From: Mya arenaria
Lineage: Eukaryota; Mollusca; Bivalvia; Myida; Myidae
Assembly (NCBI RefSeq): GCF_026914265.1
Contig: NC_069122.1
Location: 35,577,473-35,641,472, forward strand
DNA length: 64,000 nt
Direction of reading: 5' to 3'
Part shown: one piece after another, positions 36,370 to 47,925 of the stretch
How positions within the stretch are numbered: position 1 is the stretch's first letter
Layout: each line of letters starts with the position of its first letter
Translations under genes and position numbers: made by a program
Notes under the pieces: generated by a model
What the model was told of the DNA's origin: nothing
Database searches by the model: none
What the model saw: the letters and a program-made list of their open reading frames with translations, nothing else

Positions 36370-36630
36370 TATATTCCAGAGTGGGTCTGGAAAAGCACTG
36401 GAAAGAGTAGGTACATAGCGGAACTTCCATGGAAAAATATGGTTTTCCATGGAATTTCCAGTGATTTCCGCAGATTTCCAAAAATTGTCCAGAGCCACTT
36501 CTGGAAAACAGTGTGGAAAACTTCTGGACATTGTTTATATTTTCCGCTAATACCCTGGAAACCTGTGGAAACAGTATGGAAAGTTGGGACTTAGAATATT
36601 TTCTGCCTGCTATTCTCTGGAAAAAGAACT
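36370..36630. repeat. low-complexity TGGAAA/TTTCCA palindromic block
   Basis: Dense alternation of CTGGAAA and TTTCCA words, including TTCCATGGAAA and TTTTCCATGGAATTTCCA. The short frames here on both strands are by-products of this composition. Confidence 0.7.
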
Positions 36631-39600
36631 TAGTCATTTTTCTACAAAATTTGGACTTAGCTTTTTTTGTGAAGATTTCACGAGATTCGTTTTAAAGCTA
36701 GATATTTTACTGAACATTTTTGTGGAGCAAAATTGTGCACTTGGTCTTCTCAAGCCAATCATAACAGCTGGAATTTTAAATTATTTAGAATGAAATCATA
36801 ACATTGAAGACTAATAATTTCTATAAAGATTCAACAGTCTGAAATTGACAATTTTTTTAAATTGTATAGTTTTATTCTTTTCAATTTATTGCTTTAATTT
36901 GAAACCAGGTAAATGATAATTATTTGATTTCATTTAAACATTTTTATGAAATCATTTTCCCACCAAAATTAAAGAAAATTCCTTTCCTGAAAAACACTAT
37001 TTATGCTATCAAAATGTTTTATAGAATATGTCAAACTAGTTTATACTGTAAGAATAAATATTATTTATTTGGTTTCAGATTTTTGAATAACTTACATGGT
37101 GTAAATGTAGTTTTATTATGTTCAATATTTTCAATCATAATTATAATTCAATGAGGACTAATAATGTTTCATTGGTGCAAATATACAACAAGTTTTTCTC
37201 AACTCTGGGCATCTCTAGAATAAACACAGGATACCTTGTTGTGATGAATACCAGCTGTCTCTTATCTAATTACTGAGAAAACTGACCAGTAAGAGGTCAA
37301 GGCAAGAAGTTTAAAGATTAACTGTGTGCGCCAAAATCAACTGACTTCCTCTCAATTCAAACTTTTGAAAAAAGCTCATGTTTTGTGATGTAAAAGTGAC
37401 TAGATTACTAAGGTTGTGCTTTTATTTACATTGGAATATCAAGTATTTTAATGTTGACATGCAAGCCTACATTCTGTAGCTGTGAAAAGGAGTTATATTA
37501 GAATTTACAGTGAATTTTTTCATTGGTAAGTTAAAAGATACATGTACATTTTAGACAGTGAGTCATTGTATTAGCTTTGTCCATTCAATCTTTAGAATAT
37601 ATGTAAATGTATCTAGAATGAATGAAACTGTAAATTATTTATCAAATCATACTTGGTATATTGTATTGATTGACTTTTTAAGAAACTGTGAGTGACATAA
37701 ACTTGGAATTAATGGAAATATAAAATGCTGAGCACTACATTTGTTTTTATTTAAAGATAATTAAGGCTATGGATTGTTGTGTTTTTAATTTTTGTGCATG
37801 TATTTATACTTTTTTAAGACCTGTCAAGCTTCCACTGCCAACCAGCCAAGGTGAAATAAAAACAGTCAAGAATCTTAAGAGGTTTACAAAAAAGAAGAGT
37901 TTCCTGTATTGCGACCTACAGAGGTTTGTGAAAATAAGTTTGTAAAATCTTAATATCATGAATTAAAAATTGTTTACTTGGTCAGACATCTGAAAATGGT
38001 AATTGCTTTTTTTAACTGATTTTTGATGTCCAAGACATGCTTGAGGATGCTTTAAAAAGTTGATGTTATATAAGTAAAGTTTCAAGTTATGCCCCTTGTT
38101 CATTTGAGAAAGGTTATATAAATATAATTCGCTTCAGCTGTAAGGAGGCCAGTTGAATGTAAAGTACTATCTGAAGCCTGTCCTGGATCCTATTGTCAGC
38201 TCAACCTTATTATAAAATAGTTCAGTGTTTTAGCATTTTAACTTAGTAAATATTAAACTTACTCATACATAGAGTTATTATATAAATATTATACCTTACA
38301 TAAATGTGTCCCTTCTTTGTATGTATATGTATGCAGTCAGTCAAACCGTATACCCCCCCCCCCACACTCTCTCTCCAGTCTAGTAAGTGTTTGTTTCCAT
38401 GTTTGCTTGCATTTTATATTTTATTCCAGATTTCATCACAGAGAATTACAGTGTTCCAACAGATCCAGGGAATGGACAAAATCTGAGAGCTTTGAAACCC
38501 ATCAAGAGTGGTGAAAATGTCATATTGAAGACATGCTGGTTGTGCACCTGAGGTTTGATTGCAGATGTTTCAAGTAAGAGCAGTGTTGGGCCCTTGAATT
38601 ACTGACATTTTGAACCTGTGTCACCCCTTTTTGTGGGGCTTGTGAGAGCATTTCTAATTATAATTCGTTATATTTGTATTTGTTTTAAAAGAGACAAATA
38701 CAATTTAGAACAATACAAAATTTGCATTGTTTTATATTCCAGATTCATTTGTATTTTTATGTGCTAATGTTGTATAAATAAGTCAAAAGTTTTAACATTT
38801 GAAAAAGGCTTTATTAACACCTCAACTTCCATTCCTGAAATGAACTGACTTTCGGCAATTGCGGTTATTCATCGCATTATAATTTACATAAAAAAAGTTG
38901 GTCTTGTTATTGTTTGTATTGTGTCAGCAGGTTTCGTAAAGTATCAATCAACATTTGAGAAAGTGTTAATTTATGATATGTTAAATGTATTGTTGTCATA
39001 AATGTTACAATTTTACGTTTGAAATGATTTCAAGTGTTTTTTTCCCTGTGACCTCATTTGATAAAATGTTTCCGGTTACAGTCGGGTCGTTCTATTTACA
39101 AAATTGATGGGTAAGTAAGGATTAAGGTCTTAAATGAAATAAAGTATTGTTTTCAAAATTCCTGAATTTAATAATGAACTCTTGGTGTATATAAGTAATG
39201 AATTGCTGGATTGATGTCATTATCGGGGACATAATCGCAATCGGGCTGGTTTAATTCAACGGAAGATAAATTGGTGTATCGAATCATTAAATCCAACGTC
39301 CATTATAAGCAGTTGAAACTCGTCGCAAAAACTGCTCTGTTTCACCCGTTGAGAATAATCCCAACACAATTGTTACAAAATATGTCTAAAGTTATTGGCC
39401 CAGTTTTCGTTTTTGATTCGGCCATAACATTGTTGCTTGAGAATGTTACCAAGGTATTCGTATGACGCCTTATAGCATATAGGAAGTCAACGTATGATTT
39501 CAATTATACTTCGTTTAAGTTGCAAAATGTCTATGATATGGTCAGAACAACACATAGGCTCACTGTCAATAATGGAATGCATTTAATAGCAACACACTTC

Positions 39601-41646
39601 CTTTTAAATTACGGTGTCATTCAAACTGTTTGACACATACCTTGATATGTATTGTTCGTTTCTTTAATAACATATCAGCTGAACGTTCTGTTTTCTTCCC
39701 CACAAGTGTAAGTTTTTCATGAAGTTTGCGGTTGATGAGATGTAAAGTATGCGGCCACTGAACAGTCTGTAACCCATTCCCATATTTTAAAGTTGGGTTC
39801 GGTGTTGAGCTAGATAGAGTCATGACCTACATTGAATGACCAAGATACAATATGATCCGAATATAGGAACATCTTGAACCTCTTATTAAAACTGCATTTT
39901 TTTGCTTCCTGTACTATTACTCTTTTTGTTACAATATCTTTGTAGTGTGTTATGGGAATACAACCACATAGGAATAAAACAACGTTGTGCAATCGTATAA
40001 TTGTTAAAATGACTTAAAGTTCCAACTTATCATTTTTACTCTGGTAAAACCCAGGAAATTGTTTGTAATAAACATAACCATCTAGATTACTTAATTATCA
40101 CAATATGACATGATAAATTTCGTAAATTGAGTATCCTTTACTCAAACAGTTTGTGAAGGGTTTAATTACCTCATTATAAAATAAATAAAGTAAATCCGAT
40201 TAACTCCTATGTTTATAAAAACACGTATTCTGTTTTCTTTTTTTTAATCTGAGTAAATTTTGAGGACAACTTTCACAACATGATCAAGAAAATCCCTCTT
40301 ATTTCACTTTTTGTATGTTATCTGCGCTTTATCATGACCTTCCTTGTTTTTGGACTAGGGCACTTGTGGCCTAGTTCATAACCGTAAACGCGCTATCTGC
40401 AATCTTAAGCCGCATCTGGGGGTTCACTGACGTAATGTATTCATACGCTGTATTTTGATTGGATTGCCGTTAGCGAATTTGAATAATCAAAGTAGTACCG
40501 GAACTGATTACAATAAAAACATCCAATAAAAATAGTTCTCCTAACAATTCAAGCTAATTGTATGTTCTTTTAATGAAGCACAAGAAATTCATACGTAGCG
40601 AGTGAGTTAATCGGGTTAACTACATGAATGTTCTTGCATACAGTCAGATTATATGCAATAAGAATATGAACATATTGGAAAAGTACGCAGCGAAATTTTT
40701 CCGTTCAGTGCTCTGTATTGATAGACTGGTACCCTCTTTCTCTTTTATCCGAAAAGAAACCAGTATCAGCTAACCGCGGTGCCCGTCGCGCATTCGAAAT
40801 GTCTTGTGAATCCATACGTAAAGCGAATAAAGCGTGCGGTCTAAGTAGAAAAAAACTAGGAAAGTTGGTTTAAAAAAATATTGTTATCCTTTGTATACAA
40901 TGTTGGTATTCCGGAGTCGGTCCCTGTTCTTTTTTTTCGACATACAGTAATTTGTATGTTTCCGTGATATTTTCTTTTTGATACAAAGTTTGTTTTAACT
41001 AATCATCACATGGCACTTAGCACTTTTTTAAATACAACATGATATTTGGTATTTATTGTTCAAATACTATTAATGTTAACTTAAAAAACATAATTATGCC
41101 GCGTAACTGTATAACTTTATATTTTTGAGGAAAAGTAACTCAGGGTACCAGTCTACTTTTGACCTCAAAATTTACTCTGACCAGAGCGGCCGAATGATTC
41201 AGACATGTATGTTATCACTACTTCCGGATGCTGATGATGTGAATTTCATAGTGATTTATTGAGGAAATTTACCAATAAAGCCGCCATTGAATGATTACCA
41301 CTATCAAATGGATTTATTTTCATCTTACCGTGCGTAGCATTTTTAATTTGACACGTAAATTTTCAAGCAATACAAGTTCGTTTGAAAAAATCATGTGATT
41401 TCAATTTTGCAAAATGGAGATAAAAATATCAAATATGTGCATACTTTTTTATAAAGTTTCATTCTAAATAAAGCCAAATGTATGAATATGTGCACAGCAT
41501 CTGTGAATAGGATGATTGTTTACCTATGTGCATAGAAAAGTCTTGGAGTCACTCTCAGTGTAAGTACATGACATTGTGATAAACCATCGCCATTGTCGGG
41601 CATTGATAAAACAATCTTGCATGCTCAATTTTGATTTTCTCTCTTA
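36631..41646. other. gene-poor stretch between the inverted modules
   Basis: Apart from the possible SET-like exon at 38430, one exon-like window at about 37821-37922 (after TTTTTTAAG, reading PVKLPLPTSQGEIKTVKNL) was noted, but its phase does not join the 38430 exon. The rest is AT-rich with no signal. Confidence 0.3.
38430..38551 (+). pseudogene. possible SET/SMYD-like exon fragment
   Basis: After a TTTTATTCCAG acceptor, one frame reads about 40 codons: ITENYSVPTDPGNGQNLRAL, then KPIKSGENVIL and a stop at 38549-38551. The order Gly-Asn-Gly, Leu-Arg-Ala, then Lys-Pro-Ile-Lys-Ser-Gly-Glu followed by Val-Ile-Leu resembles the start of SET domains in SMYD-type methyltransferases (a GxGLRA, then GE-hydrophobic pattern), with small insertions breaking the usual spacing. 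No catalytic part or MYND zinc finger follows, so at best it is a decayed exon. The match is from memory of the family pattern and may be chance. Confidence 0.3.
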
Positions 41647-42024
41647 TAATGCACCAGTCAATTGTTACCACGCCTCCCTCCGGGATATACCAGGGAAAAG
41701 GGCTGTGTTTTTACCTTACAGGTACCAAACACATTATATATTACCTTTTTGGACGTGTTGTGAACATCAAAAAAATAAGTATCAACATTAAAATTATGGA
41801 AGCCAGAACTAGTGTCCTCGCAATGCCGGGTGATTGCGGTGGTTTTGTCTTCCCTCAAAATATATCAGGGAATTGCTCTTATCTTAGATCCGCGGGGTGC
41901 GGGGTTATTCACGGGATTTTACCACCAGTTCGTTCTCGCAGGGCAGGGGTTTTACCGGGGATTGGCTGGACGGAAAGTCGGGGGGGGGGGGCGGGGGCTG
42001 GTTACAATTGACTGGTGCATACTT
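41647..42024. mobile_element. G/C-tract MITE with inverted ends, copy 2
   Basis: The ends ATGCACCAGTCAATTGT and ACAATTGACTGGTGCAT are perfect 17-bp inverted repeats. Inside are CCCTCCGGGATATACCAGGG, GATTGCGGTGGTTTTGTCTT and a long G run near 41980. Related to 11893-12168. The overlapping open frames are composition artefacts of this element. Confidence 0.8.
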
Positions 42025-42317
42025 TACAAGTTCTTTTTCTGAAGACGCTTTGTGCTCACTTTTTATTTTCTAGCCAAGAATGAAAATCAAACATCAGAGA
42101 TACAGTATGGTGATGCATTGTTGTTGATAGATCAATAGAACTTTGTGAAATATTTGAGGGAAAGGTATTTGGTTAAATTATTTACAAGTGTAACTTTTGA
42201 GTTTTATTTAACAATGCAGTGCCGAAAATTGTGGAGATATTTTGGTATTTTATTTACAATAACGATATCAAAGAGTAAAATATTTTATTAAAAAAGTGTC
42301 CTTAGATTCTTTACAGG

Positions 42318-42362
42318 AAAAAAACTTTTTTGGTGCCAATCTGGTGTACAGTCCCTTTTATA
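42318..42362. repeat. end fragment of the SINE-like composite
   Basis: TTTTTTGGTGCCAATCTGG and GTACAGTCCCTTTTA are the inverted left end of the 57771 element. Only about 45 bp is present. Confidence 0.55.
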
Positions 42363-42543
42363 AACAAAAAGTGAAACCAATGCTGTAATAATTTGAGACA
42401 AACAAAAAGAAGACAGCACAAAGTTCAAAAAGTGTGACCATTGTGAGAATACCTTACATAATTTATAAATTTTCATGCGATTCAGACCATTTTAATGCTA
42501 GAAATCACAAAAAATCATTCCCTTGAATTATTCCTGTCATAGT

Positions 42544-42902
42544 TTAAAGCTACACTCTCAAAGATTTACCGTTTTTACAACTTGTCTTTTTTACAACTTT
42601 GTCTTGGAAAGAGCAAATTTTTGCGTAAACATCTTTGAACCAATGATATCAGATTGCTGACAAACAATCAGCTCGTAATTTGTCATATTTCCGTTCGAAA
42701 ATTAATGTTTTATGGCTTAAACCGTTACTAACAGTTTAAGAATAATGCTTAAAACATCAATTTTGTAACTTTAATATAAAAATCTGCCATCTAAATTTTG
42801 GTCAGCAGTCTTATATAACTGGTTTCCATGGGTTTTCGCAAAAATTGGCTCGTTCCAAGACAAAAAAATAAAAAAGTTGTCAAAATGAGAGTGCAGCTTT
42901 AA
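42544..42902. mobile_element. TTAA-flanked palindromic MITE, copy 4
   Basis: TTAA-AGCTACACTCTCAAAGATT at the left and ATGAGAGTGCAGCTTTAA at the right. The interior follows the 15319 copy, with CCGTTCGAAAATTAATGTTT and GGCTTAAACCGTTACTAACA at the centre. Confidence 0.85.
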
Positions 42903-44689
42903 ACACATAATAAAATTTCAATGCACTACATTTGACATAATTTAAAACAGATGAAAAAATGTTATTTTTAAAAGGCACAATATATTCTTTATGTGACCTT
43001 ACATTATAATGAATTTATTCAGATCATAATTAAGTGACTTTTCTTGCACTTAAATGTGAACAAGAAAGCTTGGGATTGAACACTAAATGAAACAAGAGTG
43101 AAATTGAATGAATCACAAAATATCATCAAAATTATACACACAAATGTTCTTTGATATAAAAAAACTTTTTTAGACTTTCAAAAATTTAACATTTACTAAA
43201 TAGGGTTATATAAAATGATGAATACATTTGTAGAATTTGATATCCTACTAGATGTAACTCGGCTTCATTCATTTTTCAAACTTTCTCTCAGTGATGAGGA
43301 ATAAATTTTATTCACTGCAGTTGTTTTCTAAGTTTATGAAAATAAGAACAATTGAAACAATTCATTAACTACTGTTGATCAGTGCAGATTGTGGGAGGTC
43401 ATGGTTGATTTCAGTGAACCACCAATAAGCCCTGCCAAAATTGGATACTGATTGGTCAGTCAGGTGCTTTTAGTAGGCATGATTAGCATGAATGTTAATT
43501 TTAACCATCATTTATGAATGTTTACACAATCATTGAATATTGAACTAACAAGCGAAATGTTAGTTTGAATGATGAAAGCCATGAAATATGTGAATTATTG
43601 AAAAAGATTGTGAAGTAAAATTATTTATTGTTTATCAGGAAAATGTTGAAATCTCATGTTTAGGCCTATAGTGATCATACTTGATTGCTATGTTATAGGC
43701 ACTTATTGCAATATGTTTTATTCATTGCAATATTTATGTAAAACATTAATTATTATGTTGACTTATAATAAGTTTGTTGATAAGAACTATTGGTATAGGT
43801 GATGTGAGAATGATCTCGTAAGTCTTTAAAACCCCTTTTGGTATTGTGAGTTTTTTTTTCAAAGTAACTGCAAAACAAGTCCAGCTGTCTAGAAAGACTA
43901 TGTCAAACTCTGACCAGATATAATTTCTTGTCTCTTTAAATTACCAACTTGGCAATGGTTTTATCATAACATAGGATATTGGTTTTAAAGAATATGTTAG
44001 TGTTTTAGTATGAGGAATGAAATATCATAAGTGGCACTAAATTGAACATAATTTATAGTTCTCATTGATATTACACATAGTCACAAGTACATGTTGATCT
44101 AAGATTTAAGGCTTGGATGGAGTCAGGGCAAGAAAATATGTTAATACATTGTACTTTCCAACGCAAGAACTGTTTGTATTCAGGTAAATAAAGCAATCCC
44201 CACACCAAGGAACTGCAGTATTGCATAACCAGCTTAATTGACATTATGAGTTGGAGTTTAAATTGCTGCAATTAAAGGCACATCTAGTTTTCAGAATTAT
44301 TCAAACTCTGATTTAGCAACCTTAATATAGTTATATGAACTACTTTTGCAAAATGAAAGCTTTTTTAGATTTACAAGGACGGGTGAAAAGTATTTGCCAA
44401 ATTTACTGCAACACCTGATACCTGTTGCTTAGGAATCCAACAAATTCTTGGCACTCCAAATGTTACAGTACTATTCAATTTGGAGTGCCTGAAAAGAAAG
44501 CTTCTTGATTCTACATTCAACATCTTCTTTCTGTATGACATATTGGACCAGGAAAATCATGAACCTACAACCTTTTGCATCTATTGAGATAGGGAGCTAT
44601 CAGGACAGTGACAGAGGACAATACAAGAATGGCCAACTGCTGCATTTATTGAGTTATCTAATGCATACAAATTAAGAAGGAGAAAATAA
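42903..44689. other. intergenic stretch, nothing recognised
   Basis: AT-rich with no exon, repeat or simple-sequence feature of note. Confidence 0.4.
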
Positions 44690-45800
44690 TTCTGAATTTT
44701 TCCAAACTACTTCCTTAAGCATCTTGTACATGTATGTAATTGTCTTTTACAATGATTGTTCAAAGTTACAATGGCCCTGTGGGTTAAAGATGCTCTGCCC
44801 ACGGGGTAACATGTTTTGTACATAATACGGTAACTGCGTTTTGATCCAGGAGGTTGTATTCGACTCAAGTAGATTTTTGCAGATTTGGATTTCACAAGGC
44901 ACAAGCCGAGTAAAATCAAAATCTACAAAAAACTACCAGAATCAAATATGACATTCCGCCATATCCGGATTAAAACGCAGTACTAATAACCCTTTTATTA
45001 TATTATACATTACTGATTAGATCACTCAGAAACCACATCTTTGCATGATAAATTTCATTTTAAGGATACACTCATTGGCTTAATGACGTCTATTTAATAT
45101 TGTGCAACATACTTGTTATGACGTGACGTCACAAGAGTGGTATATGGCCGTATTACACTGGAGCGGAATATGGGTTAAAGTATTTTGTGATATGTATTGC
45201 ATGTGGATTGATGATGGGTATAAAATAAAGAATAAAATTATGTTTTGTATTCCATTCTCACTAGCAGTGTGATGAACTGCTGACACCATGTTATGACATT
45301 TGATGGTCAAAGTATTTAAAAGACATTTCAATATTTTATACTTTAAAAACGATATTCATCTCATCTTAGTCTACTCAACTTGCTTTGCTATGTACAAAGT
45401 CTGCAGCAGTTATATGAATAGCATTAGACAGAAGGCAATGCCTAATATTTATCCACAGCACTAAGTTATCATGGTAACATGTTATATGAATTGAATACCA
45501 AGCACAACTTATGAGGGACAAAATTATTCTTCACTTTTTATATAAAAACTACTTCCTAATGGCACTGTGTATGCAGTCTGACATAAGTGTACAATGTAGA
45601 TGTCTTTTACAAAGATTGTTCAAAGTATGGCCCTATGGTTTAAAGCTCCCCCGAAAAAGAGGTGACAGGTTTTCTATATAGTATATAATTACATCATTGA
45701 AAATCTTCTCTGGAACTGCAAATAACAGTCCTTTGATATAAAGGGATTTGATCAAATTAAAGAAGTATGTGTGCCAACAATGTAAATTAGTTTGTACAAG
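44690..45800 (-). repeat. approximately 1 kb module, minus-oriented arm of an inverted pair
   Basis: Reverse complement of 35200-36350, including both internal direct sub-repeats (44700-44830 and 45545-45690) and the 71-codon frame at 45331-45116. The two arms enclose about 8.3 kb. Confidence 0.75.
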
Positions 45801-46529
45801 TTTAATTTAACGACTTTGAGAAATTCAAAAGAACTATGACTTTATCTGATTTAGCGCTTTAGCCCCCCCCCCCTCTCACTCTGCACACACTTAACTAGAT
45901 TTTTCAAATTTCCTTTGCAGCTTGCAAGCAGTGTTAGTTTAAAGTTTCAGCTAGCCCATTAAACAGTGACCCCCTTGTGATATGAACTGATTTTTTCAAT
46001 GCTTAGAACATGCTTGTCAACATCTCCGAATGAAGCCCTAGTCCATCAGTGCTTTCAGCACTTTGATTGTTATTGTTGTAAGATAGCGCCATGCTAAGGC
46101 TATATTATCTGCGTTTTCCTCTCTGTTATCTGCGCTTAATCCTGTGCCTCTATAAATAGTGTTTTTACGTAATACCTTACATTGATAAACAAGCTAACAG
46201 AAGAAGCTCATTTTCAGAAAACGTGCTATCTACTATTTTTGGAAAATGCGAATTGCGCTTTAGTTATTTAAATAAAAACAAGATACATAAAGGTAAGTTT
46301 ATCGTTCATTCCATAAATATCATTTATAAAACTGTTATCTATTAATCGTCAATGCCACACTTAGATAAATACTGCAGTGAAGGTCGTTCCACGTTGATGC
46401 TATTACACCGGCTGAAGTACAATGATTGTTGATACATCAAAAGTGGCTCATTTTTGGGTAATTTACGGTTATTATCGGCAATAAATGGCTTCTTTTCAAA
46501 GTCATTTTTATTACCCCGAAGGTGGGCAT

Positions 46530-47470
46530 ATTAAAATCGCACCGTCCGTCCGTGTGTCCGGCTAAAAAAATCGTTTGCGGGCAGTTACTTTCTTTTGTAT
46601 GGACATATTTTAAAATAACTTGCCACATGTGTTTGACATACCAAGACGACGTCTCGCGTGCAAGACCAGTGTCCCTACCTTTAAGGTCGAGATCAAACTT
46701 AGGTGTTTATTCACAATGGAATGCTGCATATAAGGACATAGACTGTAGGTTGTCGTGTCCAGGCTGTAACTTTCCCTTGTGTCGACATATTTTAAAATAA
46801 CTTGCCACATGTGTTTGACATACCAGGACAACGTGTCGCGTGCAAGATCCGTGTCCCTACCTCTAAGGTAAAGGTCACACTTGGTGTTTATTCACAATGG
46901 AATGCCGCATATAAGGACATAGAGTATAGGTTGTCGTGTCCGGGCTGTAACTTTCTCCTGTATGTACCTATTTTAAAATGACTTGCCACATGTGTTTGAC
47001 ATACCAAGACGACGTGTCGCTTGCAAGACCCGTGTCCCTACCTCTAAGGTAAAGGTCACACTTGGTGTTTATTCACAATAGAATGCCGCATATAAGGACA
47101 TAGAGTATAGGTTGCCGTGTCCGGGCTGTAACTTTCTCCTGTATGTACCTATTTTAAAATGACTTGCCACATGTGTTTGACATACCAAGACGACGTGTCG
47201 CGTGCAAGACCCGTGTCCCTACCACTAAAGTCAAGGTCACACTTAGGTGTCTGTTCACAATGGAAAGGGTCTATTTGCAATGGAATGCTGCATATAAGGA
47301 CATAGAGTATAGGGTGTCGTGTCCGGGCTGTAACTTCTTCTTGTATGGACAGATTTTAAAATAACTTGCCACATGTGTTTGACATACCAAGGCGACGTGT
47401 CACATGCAAGACCCATGTCCCTACCTCTAAGGTCAAAGATACACTTAAATGTTTATTCACAATGGAATGC
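46530..47470 (+). repeat. approximately 181-bp tandem array (about five units)
   Basis: CTTGCCACATGTGTTTGACA recurs at about 46619, 46799, 46981, 47162 and 47364. Each is followed by ACGACGTGTCGCGTGCAAGA, GTGTCCCTACC, TTCACAATGGAATGC and GGGCTGTAACTT. Unit length is about 180-182 bp, the last spacing about 202 bp because of a partial internal duplication. One further unit is at 48752 because of the 1.39 kb duplication. Confidence 0.85.
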
Positions 47471-47699
47471 TAAATAAGGGTTGTATTTTTTATGTTCAGG
47501 GGCAATTAAAAATAAGTTGACATATGTATTTGACACATAAAGGCAAGATCAACTTTTCATGTACTGACCTTGTTCATATGTCAAAGTCACATTCGGTGGG
47601 CATTCGTCACATACTGTGACAACTCCACTCACTTACAAAGAATATTCAACATTAAATGAACACAAAACCAGTTATCATTGTTTTCTATTCCTTTATTCA

Positions 47700-47925
47700 C
47701 ATATCAAATTTATACAATTTTGCGTAACTAACCAGTTTTAAAGTGCGCGGAATAATATAGGTAAAGAAAATCATTAGCAGCCCATACTCTTTGAAATAAT
47801 TTATATATTGTTGTGTAAAGGATAAGAAATCCTCGAAAGTACCCTTTTCCACTTAATAGTTACATTATACGGTAGGCAAATTTAAAACTGTACTGTTTAT
47901 GTTGTAGACTGGCACAGTTCAAACA
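47700..47925 (+). promoter_or_regulatory. presumed promoter and leader of locus D (copy 1)
   Basis: Upstream of the ATG lie ATCCTCGAAAGTACCCTTTT (about 47830) and the conserved leader GTTGTAGACTGGCACAG. The GAAAGT(A/G)CCC word also occurs upstream of locus B, and a weaker form upstream of A. No TATA box is obvious. TTGTAG might be a 5' UTR splice acceptor. Copy 2 of the same region is about 49090-49315. Confidence 0.35.

Noticed and set aside
37821..37922. Exon-like window preceding the SET-like fragment
   Set aside because: Phase does not match the exon at 38430 and the donor (GTTTGTG) is weak.
41631..42042. Overlapping 126- and 76-codon plus frames
   Set aside because: Fall within a G-rich MITE with inverted ends; Gly/Arg content comes from the G runs.
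35200..45800. Polinton/Maverick-type giant transposon with 1 kb inverted ends
   Set aside because: No polymerase, integrase or capsid genes, and the interior is too short and without long ORFs.
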